Of a stretch of 64,000 nt of DNA, positions 39,901 to 51,900 are shown one piece after another. The stretch lies in contig CM055895.1 of NCBI GenBank assembly GCA_029582155.1, positions 61,419,078 through 61,483,077 of the forward strand, in the 5' to 3' direction. Source of the stretch: Panopea generosa (Eukaryota > Mollusca > Bivalvia > Adapedonta > Hiatellidae). The first letter of the stretch is position 1, and the number at the start of each line of letters is the position of its first letter. The translations under genes were made by a program, and so were the position numbers. The notes below the pieces were generated by a model. The model searched no databases, was not told where the DNA came from, and was given only the letters and a program-made list of their open reading frames with translations.

Positions 39901-42900
39901 CATAAAAATTGTGTATAATTCAAAAGCTAAAACATGCAGTAAGTTACTTTAAACTTATGAGTAGTTTGATAATGATTTAAAGAACATTGGCCAAGGTATG
40001 GAATTCAGTTAGCTACAAAAATGGCTCCTTTTTTTAGCTCTACTGGCCAAAGGCCAGAAGTGCTTATGCAAAGGCGTGTTGTCCGTAGTCTGTTAGCAGC
40101 ACTTTCTCTGAAACCACTAGGCCAATTAAACTGAAACTTCACATGCATGTTTCTATTGCATAGGAGACTATACAGAAGATTTTTTTTTTCGATCTGAAAT
40201 TCAAGATGGCCACCGTTACTAAAAACTTGAGGATAAAATATGGGAATTACTAAATTTGTTTTCTTAAGAACCGGTATGTCAGATTTGTTCATATTTTGCA
40301 TAAATTATCCCTATGTGTAGGGGTTTGATTGCAGATAAGAATTTAGGGGATAAAATTTATAGGAGCCTGTAAGGGGATTTACAATTTTACATAGGGATAC
40401 TATGGGAAAATAGAAAATTCTCTTTTTTATTTCATCTATTCTGAAACCACTAGGCCAATTAAACTGAAACTTCACATGGATGTTTCTGTTGCGTAGGAGA
40501 CTATACCAAAGATTTTTTTTTCTATCTTAAATTCAAGATGGCCTCCGTTACTAAAAATAGTCCAAAACTTAAAAAAATATTTTTCTCATGAACGGTCCAA
40601 CAGATTTTCAAAAAGTTTATGTAGTTATGATGACCAACTATAGTTTTGTTACATTAGTTCAAATGGTGTCTCTAGGGTAAAAAATGACCCTGCCCCGATG
40701 TTTCTATTGCATAGAAGAATTTCAAAAAGTGCTATGGCCACTATGAGTCAGAAGAGCGTCCTCAGGCCCTCTTGGGCCTCTTGTTTTTAATTGGGCTCCA
40801 ACTTTTCAAATATGGTGAAAGTAGTGGCGAAAAGAAAGAAATAGCCAGAGGAGGCTCTGATAGGAATCACTTAAAATCATATAGCACTTTATAAAAAAAT
40901 CAGTCAAAATCATAAGGCACTTTATAAAAATCAGTTAAAATCATATAGCACTTTATAAAAATCAGTTAAAATCATATAGCACTTTATAGGAACCAGTAAC
41001 ATTTATGACTGTACATCATGCAGGTAATCTCTATTACTTGTTGTAATGATGACTGATCCAAACTACCTAACTTGGTTGCTACCAAAAACCAGCCTGATAC
41101 ATTCATCCATGTCAATGTAGAAGTTCCTTAAATAGTTGAAAATATATTGGTCTAAGTAATACCTCTTCATTCAAAATACTTGCTCTCAACAAATATATGT
41201 CCTGGAAAGGAAGTTTATATCAGTGTTTAAAAAATTGGCCTGATCCGACCATACATGTCAGAATTATTGCCCTTTTAAATTCATCGAAATCCTCTTAAAC
41301 AGTTGAAGTTTCCTTGGGTTTGAGTATTTTAGAAGTTAATAGGTACTTTATTGTAAGTTCTGTAAAGAGCTTATCAACAATATTGTTTAATGTATGTGCA
41401 CAATGTTGTATGTTGAATGGTTTCTGTGTAGATTTGTCTATAAGTACCTGTATCACAGCCATTTTCGTATCCACTAATCCCTGTAGCACTCAGCATACTT
41501 CATGATTGACTGACTGTATATATCTGGTGTGATCAATTAATTCATCATACATTTTTCTACTCAATTTTAGGTGATGAGTATGCTTCTTCACGGAGATGCT
41601 GCGTTTTCTGGCCAAGGTGTCGTTTACGAGACGTTTCACTTGAGTGACCTGCCTGCTTACACCACTCATGGAACTGTACATATTGTGGCCAACAACCAGG
41701 TCTGTAGCATTCAATTTAAATGTTACAACTACTACTTTTAGATAAAGATTAGCCAAACCAGGCTTTAATATGACGTGTCAGTGATTGAAGAAGAAAAAAA
41801 GCACATACCAAGGGAGATAATCATATATACAAGTTTAGTTCAGTTTATGTCAGCTGAAAACATTGTTTTACCGTATATATCAAAATACAAGCTAAATGAT
41901 GCTAAATATTAAATCAATCAATAAATCACTTTGTGGCATCTGCACATTTTTCTGGAATTTCTATTTTACAACAAATGTTAGAGATAGTTATTCTTGTTCC
42001 AATTTTCCAATCTAAATGATTGCTAATAGTGCAGACTAAGAACATCACTGGCACACATTATTGAATACACAGCATGTAAAAAGATGATATCCACAAAAAT
42101 GATGTCATGTTTTATAGATTGGATTTACAACTGATCCCCGCAGTTCTAGATCCTCACCTTATTGCACAGATGTGGCACGAGTAGTTAATGCCCCGATATT
42201 CCACGTTAACGCAGATGATCCTGAGGCAGTCATGTACGTGTCAAAGGTTGCCGCAGAATGGAGAGCAACATTTGGCAAGGATGTCGTAATCGATCTGGTA
42301 AGTTTGTGGGTAAAGTATTTGTTTAACATATCTGTAGTTTAATCATGGTAGATATTTTCTTTCAATAAGTTTAAACTTTACTTATGTTTAGGAGAACATG
42401 TAAATCCGCAGTTTGAAAGGTTCTTAACAATTGATTGTTGCAGTTCCATTTGAGTTGAGTTTGGAAATGGTCTTGCGTTCATGCTGAGTAAATGAAGCCA
42501 TATTTTTGATGGTCTGTGTAAAACTGATCTGTATCCGTTGTTCTGGCAGGTATCGTACAGAAAGAATGGACATAATGAGATAGATGAGCCCATGTTCACA
42601 CAACCCCTCATGTACAAACAGATTGCCAAAATGCCGACGGTGATGGTTAAGTACGCAGAGAAGCTTCTGGCCCAGGGCATTGTTACACAGCAAGAGTATG
42701 AGGTGGGTGTTGTGTAGACACTTGTATAACATTTAAGTCAATAAAAATTATGTACTTGTATCACATTTATGTCTATAAGTACTTGTATCACATTTATGTC
42801 TATAAGTACTTGTATCACATTTAAGTTTATAAATACTTGTATCACATTTAAGTTTATAAATACTTTTTTCACATTTATTTCTATATAAGAACTTGAATCA

Positions 42901-45900
42901 CATTTATATCTATATAAGTAATTGTATCACATGTATGTCTATATAGAACTTGTGTCACATTTAAGTCCATAAGTACTTGTATCACACTTATGTCTATAAA
43001 TATTTGTATCACATTTAAGTCTAAAAGTACCTGTATCACATTTAGATCTATATAAGCACTTGTGTCACATTTATGTGTAAATAAGTTCTTGTATCACATT
43101 TAAGTTTGTAAATACTTTTATCACATTTATGTATATATAAGTACTTGTATCACATTTATGTCTATATAAGTACTTGTATCACAGTTAAGTCTATAAGTAC
43201 TTGTATCACATTCAAGTTTATAAGTACTTTTGTCACATTTATGTCTATAAGTACTTGTATCACATTTAAGTCAATAAGTTCTAGCATCACATTTAAGTCT
43301 ATAAGTACTTGCATCACATTTCAGTCTACTAGCACTTGTATCACATTTAAGTACTTTTGTCACTTTTAAGTTTTATGAATACTTGTATCACAGTTATGTC
43401 TATAAGTACTTGTGTCACATTTATGTCTATAAGTACATGTATCACATTTATGTCTATGAATACTTGTATCACATTTATGTCTATAAGTACATGTATCACA
43501 TTTATGTCTATACATACTTATATCACATTTAAGCCTGTAAGTACTTGTATCACATTTGTGTCTATTTGAGTACTTGTATTACATTTAAGTCTATGAGTAC
43601 TTGCATCACATTTAAGTCTATAAGTAATAAATATGTATTATGTTTTATGAGGATCAAATATCATCCTTGCTTATGTGGTTTCCAGCATTTCAGCATTTCT
43701 TCAATTATTTTAAAGGATCATAGGAAAAAAACTGATATGATCTGAAATTATATCGGGTGTAGATGCTGTTGTGTACACAATGGGCCTATTTCCATTTATT
43801 TTTTTTGAGGCGCAGATTTTCTGGTGTCTCATTATTAACAATTAATTCCTCGTATCACCGTAAAATCATTTAGGATACACATTTGTATCTTTAATGCATT
43901 ATGGCAGTAAATTGAAAGTCTGTATAGTGTCTAGTGTATATTTGATGTTATCCAGATATTGTATTGAAACAACGCGTTACTCAATTTCACATCCTTTCAA
44001 CAGGAGGAGGTATCTAAGTATGATAAGATCTGTGAAGAAGCATCTATGTTAGCCAAAAAGGAAATATCTGTCTCGAATGCCGATTGGCTGGATTCTCCAT
44101 GGGAAGGATTCTTCGACAACAAGGAGGCCATGGTGCTGCCAAAGACAGGGGTAAAAGAGGAGGTATTAAAACAGATAGGAGAGGCTTTCAGCTCCCCACC
44201 CCCAGGAGACTTTGTTATTCATGGAGGTAAGTGGAATAATTAGTATAAAGGCCTTGTCTATTATTCAGAGTTGTATTACCTATTCAGACTAAATACACAT
44301 GTGCTTTTTATTGCCATTAAGCTGTTCTTTTTTTTTTTTTTTTTTTTTAAGCTGTTCTTAACAAACCATTTGTTTGCCCCTATGCACTCACTCGAAGTTG
44401 CAGCTACCCAAACTTTTTATTGACTTTGAAAGTGTTGATTTTATCCCCCCATGTTTTTTGTTTAAAATGACTATATAAAGGCAAAATTAATGAACGGTCC
44501 AACAGATTTTCAAAATGTTTATGTAGTATTGATGACCAACTATAGTTTTGTTAGATTTGTTCAAATGGTGTCTCTAGAGTAAAAAATGACCCCGCCTCGA
44601 TGTTTCTATTGCATAGGAGAATTTCAAAAAGTGCTATGGCCACTATGAGTCAGTAGAGCATCCTCAGGCCCTCTTGGGCCTCTTGTTTTAATACACGCTG
44701 CTATAGCAAGATTAGGGATTTAACTTCTGATTAAAAGAAATTTATTGTGTATGCTCATTTTTTTTTTTTACAAATGCAAATAGCTTTCTGTGTTTTGCTC
44801 TCATTTATTTACCCCAGATGGAGAAAGTCAAAAACATGATTTGTTCTGCAGGTGATGATTTTCTCTGAAGTTCGGTTTCTGCTTGAATCAAATTTTACAG
44901 TTACTACTTCTTTTTGACTTATTTTTGGGTAAAAAATTGTCAGACACATTTCTAGTTGTATTTCTCCATCATACAAATCATAAATATAAGTTTAATGCTT
45001 TGAACAAGAGCTACTAAATCATATATTGTTCTTTATTTTTTATATCAAATTATGTTTCTCACTGTCTAAGCGTTGTATACTGATCTTGTTTGTCAGGTTT
45101 GAAGAGAATATTGAAGAGTCGCATGCAGATGGTAAATGAACGTACTGTTGACTGGGCCCTGGGTGAGGCCTTGGCATTTGGTTCCCTGCTTAAAGAGGGT
45201 GTGCATGTACGTCTCAGTGGGCAGGATGTTGAGAGAGGAACATTCAGGTTTGTGCATACCTTTGTTGTCTTGATCATCTGTGATGCTTGCTTTTCTGAAA
45301 GACAACCATATTGAAAGATTTGACCATGCACAAAAATGTAACGGTATCCTGATAAAATTTTTGATTGGTTGATTTAAACAATCAGACTACCTCGGCGATT
45401 TCCATAGTATTTCAAAAGAATATCATTTAGACTTTTATTTCTATGTTCATATTTCTTATTAGGTATTTTCTTTTTGACAAAAATCTTGTACAAGATAACT
45501 GAATGACTATTGAAACATGACTGTTGCAGAATGTGTTTGTTTAAGCAAATCAGATCTTACTTCCAGATGTAAACGTTTCTTCTGCACAACTTGTCAAGAT
45601 GTTTATCTTTCAGAAAAGCAAGCGTAAATGATCAAGACTAATATTTTATTAAACAAAATAAGATCAAAATCAATATTTTCAGTTTCCTAATTAAACGTCA
45701 GTTTCCTAGTCGATGATATAGAATAGAAGATAAAGAATAGAAGAATAGAAGAGAAGATTAGTGTTACAGAATACTTTCATGTACTGTTATACGGATTAAA
45801 TGTTGAACCTATTGTTATATTGATTACAAGATTTTTAGTGTGGGAGACAACCCAGAGTTAACACAGCTCAACTACTAGGTGACCACAATATGGACCTTGA

Positions 45901-48900
45901 AAACAGATGCCAAAACATGACTTTGGACTGGGGTAACAATGGATTGTGAACATCACTAATCAGTCAACGTATAAAATTGTACATTTTCATAAAGCCAAAA
46001 CTTTTACCTTCAAGTGCTGTGTAACCCCAATGTTATAGATCGTCAATCTCTACAGTGTTTTTTTTTCACTATTTTGGAAAGATGATCCATACCCTTGGAA
46101 ATTGGAATTTTAGCAGCATTTTCATTAACATTTGGAAAACTTTGGCATTAAATATATTTGTTCAACTTCATAAACATGTGTACACTTGCTTCTCTGGCCA
46201 TTTAATTAAAGAATGAATGCCATACTCAATTCAATATGAGGAAAACTTTGATTATTTTTATCAAGGAATTATGGCAAGTTCCAATTTACAACTATTAAAG
46301 CTTTCAACTGGGAATTTGTACCACTCAATTTGGGAAAAAAAGGTACTATTTGCCATTGAGAATATGACCCAATAACGGCTTTAAATATGGCCAAAAAAAC
46401 ACTGCTCTATCAACTTGTAGAGCAAGTTAAGGATTATCTTTAAGCTATGGCTTTGTCACAATCATCATAAGAAATACAGGTTATAGAAACCATTTCATAT
46501 TTGTGTGTACTAAGTTTTCTTACATTTTTTTAAATAAGATAGAAGATTTCATATCATTGATTTTTGTAGCAAAAGGATTTCTTTAAAAAAAAAAATTTTT
46601 TTTTTTTTTTAATGCGATTTTAACACCATTTTCGACAGATTGCAGGTTATAGTATTTGTTTATAGTAGTGTCGCCCTTATTGAAAGGGTCAGCCACACTT
46701 GGCTTATGAGAGACACCTTTATGCTGTACACAGTTACTTCTCGAAAGCTATCATTGCCAGGCGTAACGCTGGTAGACGTTCAGTACCCCTCGATTTAACT
46801 TGCTGCTGAGTGAGCAGCTGGCTGCATCAGAAAAAATCCAAGTGCTTCCACTGAGATTCAAACTTTTGACCTCCCGCCGACCCACTAGGCCACAGAAGAC
46901 GGTTATATATGGCATATCCAGTTTAATTGGTGGAAGAAGACCTCAGAATGAATCTGAGTAGAACCACCGTCCTTCCACAAGTAACTGGCAAATTTTCTCA
47001 CATAGTTTTTGGAGTGAGCGGTACTCGAACGTACAACCTAAACAGTAAGTGGCACCTTAGACCACTCGGCCAAGGAGGATATCTGAAACAATTACTGAAT
47101 ACAGCTTTAAAATCTTGAGTTACAAATAGGAATTGGCATTTGTATATTGTAGCAATTATTACGTAATACAATTTAGTCTCTTTTATTAGAATATTGCAGC
47201 AATTATTACGTAATATAATTTAGTTACTTTCATAAGAGTATTGGAGCAATTATTACGTAATATGATTTAGTTACTTTCATTAGAGTATTGGGGCAATTAT
47301 TACGTAATACAATTTAGTCTCTTTCATTAGAATATTGCAGCAATTATTACGTAATATAATTTAGTAACTTTCATTAGAGTGTTGGGGCAATAATTACGTA
47401 TTACAATTTAGTCTCTTTCATTAGAATATTGCAGCAATTATTACGTAATATGATTTAGTCACTTTCATTAATAGACTATTGCAGCAATTATTACGTAATA
47501 TAATTTATTCACTTTCATAAGACTATTGGAGCAATTATTACGTAATACAATTTAGTCACTTTCGTTAGAATATTGGAGCATTGATAATGTAATACAATTT
47601 AGTAACTTTGGTTAGAATATTGTAGTAACAGTTACATATATATTTTAGTCAGTGTTTTTTTCAATATTTTAGAAAAAGTTTCATATACAATGTAATTCAG
47701 TCAGTGTTTTTTGAATATTTTAGAAAAAGTTTCATGTATATTTCAGTCAGTGTTTTTAAAATAATTTAAAAAAAGTTTTATATATATATTTCAGTCACCG
47801 ACATCATGTGCTGCACCACCAAAAAGTTGATAAGGACATGTATGTAGCATTGAACAACTTATATAAGGGTCAGGCCCCTTACACGGTGTGCAACAGCTCG
47901 CTGTCCGAGTATGGAGTCCTGGGTAATTTCATTGTTTCTATAATCTTCCAGAAATCTGGCTGAATATTTATTCACTTGTTAGTCCCCCTACCAGTCTCTC
48001 CAGAGGAGACTATAGGTTTACCCTCCGTCTGTCTGTTAAACAGTGTCTGGCTGGCTGGACTAGTTATATCCCCAGATACAAAGTATATGGGGGCTTTATA
48101 GGAGTCACGCTTGTCCCTCTGTCCGTCAGTTAGTGTGTCGACAATTTTTGTGATCACTATTTCTCCATAACCTTTTCATTGAAACTTCACTTGGGTGACT
48201 GGTACCAAGCTTAGTTGTGCATATTGTTGGCATGTTGCACACAAATAATTTTTCATTGAGTTATGGACCTTGGAATTTTTCTTACATATTCTGCTGTCTG
48301 CAGACAATTTTTGTGATCACTATTTCTCAGCAACCATTGGCATGAATTCAATGAAACTTTCCAAAGTGACTGGTACCAAGTGTAGTTGTGCATATTGTCA
48401 GCATGTTGCCTGAAAATAATTTTTCATTGAGTTACGGCTCTTGAATTTTTCATACATATTTTTTGTGGTCACTATTTCTCAGCAACCATTGGCTGGAATT
48501 TATCGAGACTTCACAAAAGCAATTGGTACCAAGCCTAGTTGTGCGTATCATCGGCATGTTGCGGGCAGCAAAAGGGTACAATAGCTGTGTTGGGGGGCCA
48601 TCTGGAGTTATTCATTACCTTCAGTAATATTTCTAGTTTATGAACTTTGCATGTGGATAGAGGGCATTTTATTTTTACAGTCGGTCAACAATTGTGGTTA
48701 CAATGGCAACAAAATAGGTAAAATTACAGATGCAACCTGAATCCCGTGGTAAAACAAAAAGTATCAAAGTTACATTTGGTGAATTTTGGCATGTGGATAA
48801 AGGGTCTTGTTTAATTCAACTCTGGATATAAATGTTCTAGAAACTGATTAACAGTTTATATTCTAGAAACTATCCTTTGATTAACAGTTTATATTCTAGA

Positions 48901-51900
48901 AACTATCCTTTGATTAACAGTTTATATTCTAGATACTATCCTTTGATTAACAGTTTATATTCTAGATACTATCCTTTGATTAACAGTTTATATTCTAGAT
49001 GGTTATTGAAAGTCAAATATAAAGGTATGTTTTAATATTTATGTTTAAGTTGTCTTTGAATATTTTTTTTTACCAATTAAGTTGGGTTTACGTTATTATT
49101 ATTTGATATCTGTCTTAGACAATATGAGCTCAGATTATGACAAGGGACCTTAAAACTAGCTACAGGATAACAACTTTTGCAGGAATTATTACAAAAAAAT
49201 TATATGTTTCAAGTAGAAAATAACTGCAATTTTCAAAAAGTTGACTTTTCCTTCTTTCAATCAGGTTTTGAACTTGGCTACTCACTAACCAATCCAAATG
49301 CCTTGGTATGTTGGGAGGCCCAGTTTGGGGACTTCGCCAACACTGCCCAGTGCATAATTGACCAGTTCATCAGCAGTGGACAGGGTAAATGGGTGAGACA
49401 GAACGGCATTGTTCTGTTGTTGCCGCATGGATATGAGGGAATGGTGAGTTATATCTTCATGTATTTCTTAATGCTTCTGTTTTTGTTTAAATGTTGTTTT
49501 TAGAAGTTGAAATAAAACAAAAATGGCGAGGTCATAAATTTACTTAAATTTAAAAAGAAGAATGACTTTTAAGTTGCTGGTGATGAAATAAACTTGTGTA
49601 CAAAAATTAATTGATTGATTGACTATTAAGTGTCATTTATATGCAATCGAGGGCTAACAGATGATCAGTTAACCTTACCACTGTTTCCTGGGATTAACCA
49701 GTACTCGAGCACACCCATCTCTGCAAGTAACTGATAACTTTCCCACTTGAATCAGTGGTGATAGACAAATGATAATGAGACACAATGTTGTATATAAATC
49801 ATCACGGAGACTGTTGCCGGGCGGGGATTTGAAATCATGACCTTCAGATTGATAGTCGGACGCATAACTGACTGAGCTAATCAGACCTGGCCCATGTACA
49901 AAGAAAACACTAGGCAAAATGGCAATCAACCCTTTATTGGACCCAGATAGCAATGAACAAAGTAAAAACATTTTTTAGAAAAATATGGCAGAAATATCTT
50001 TACAACAAAACTGCAATAAATATTATAAAGTAAAATACTGCATGACATGCAGCATCGTCAATTAAAATTTTTTATATCTGTATGAATAAAAATGTTGTAA
50101 GAAGAACAAATAATAAATTGGTTCAAAAATCAAATTAAGTCAATAAACAAATTACAGTTTCTTATCTTATTTGTTTATTGTTGACATGGCAAATCATTCG
50201 GAGTTTATTTATGATCATGAGATGATTTTTATTCATTTTAATAATTATTTATTTTTTAACACATTATTAGCATTTTTTCCCTGATTTACTCCCTTTAACC
50301 CTTTACTCCATAGTTACGCGTTTTCCCGTACCAATCACAGAAGGCCTTTGAAAACAGCGCAGGAAGAGTTCAGATTGCTCGTTACGAGCAATCTGAACAC
50401 TTCCTGCACTGTTTTCCACTCTGTCAGTTAATATAAACATAATTCACCCAATAATTCAAAAGCTTTCTATATAAGGTGTCCAAAGGCATCTATATTAGAG
50501 GTGTCCAAAGGCGTCTATATGAAGTAAAGGGTTAATGTTTCCACTGTCTTCAAAGTGATTGGCTTTCATAATTAATATGATAGTGCCTGGTTAAAATGTC
50601 AGTCTAAATGCCATGTTACAGTGCCAGGGCTGGGCCTTTGTTTTGTTTGAATTTAGATTTTTTCAGTGGCATTTGTAAAGACAAAACAAGTTTTGTAAAT
50701 ATCATTTGTGCTACAGTAAGCTATTGCAGTACATCCAACATCCAGTTACATTGTGAAAACAAGCAATTCATCATTTTTAGTGACAAATACTTGTGATTCT
50801 ACCATTTCAGGGTCCCGAACACTCAAGTGCCAGATTGGAAAGATTCCTACAAATGAGCAATGATGATCCAGATCATTTCCCTGTAAGTATTGTACGAGTA
50901 GGATACCGATATGGCTTTGTTTTCTAGTTCTGTGTATGTCGTGTTTCAATGCTTTCTATCACTGACAACTTAGAAACGATGGAAATAGAACTGGATAATT
51001 CCTTTAGTCTTGAATGTTGTTGATACTAAATACGTTATTCATTCTGTGTTAACCAGCCCCCAGTTTCACTAAACATCTTAACTGGAGATTTTCCTCAACT
51101 CAAATTTTTGAACTTGATTTACATTAATCATTTTGCATGTTATCCTTTGTCAATGAGTAAAGATTGTCCTGACTTCAGCTTTGTATAGTCATTTAACCCT
51201 TTACTCCATAGATACCAATCACAGAAGGCCTTTGAAAACAGTGCAGGAAGAGTTCAGATTGCTTGTGACTTCCTGCACTTTTTTCCACTTTGTCAGTTAA
51301 TATAAACATAATTCACCCAATAATTAAAAAGCCTTCTATATTAGAGGTGTCAAAAGCCTTCTATATTAGAGGTTTCTAAAGGAGTGTATATGAAGTAAAG
51401 GGTTAATGTGTAATGAGTTCAAGCAATGATTTTGAGATATTGAAATTTTGGAATTGAGGAAAATCTCAGCTTGAGATGTTTAGTGAAACCAGGCTCAGTT
51501 ACTAGGAAGTTTGGTTGTGCCGGATATATTGTGTTAAAGTTTATTTTACATGCCTGATGAAACAAGTTCCTGCAACATTTAGTTTAGTGTATACTCAATT
51601 TTCTGCCCCTTACTAAAATATGAACAGTTTAAGTGCCTTACGAAATATGAACAGTTAAAGTGCCTTGCAAAATATGAACAGTTAAAGTTCATCACAAAAT
51701 ATGAACAGTTTAAGTGCCTTACAAAATATGATCAGTTAAAGTGCCTTTAATACAAAAAATGATCAGTTAAAGTGCCTTTAATACAAAATATGAACAGTTA
51801 AAGTGCCTTTAATACAAAATATGAACAGTTAAAGTGCCTTACAAAATATGTAAAACTAAAGTCCCTTACACTATTTGTACAACTAAAGTGCTTTACAAAA

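Noticed and set aside
43145-43745. Open frames with repeated STCITFKSI
   Set aside because: Produced by the 27 bp intronic array.
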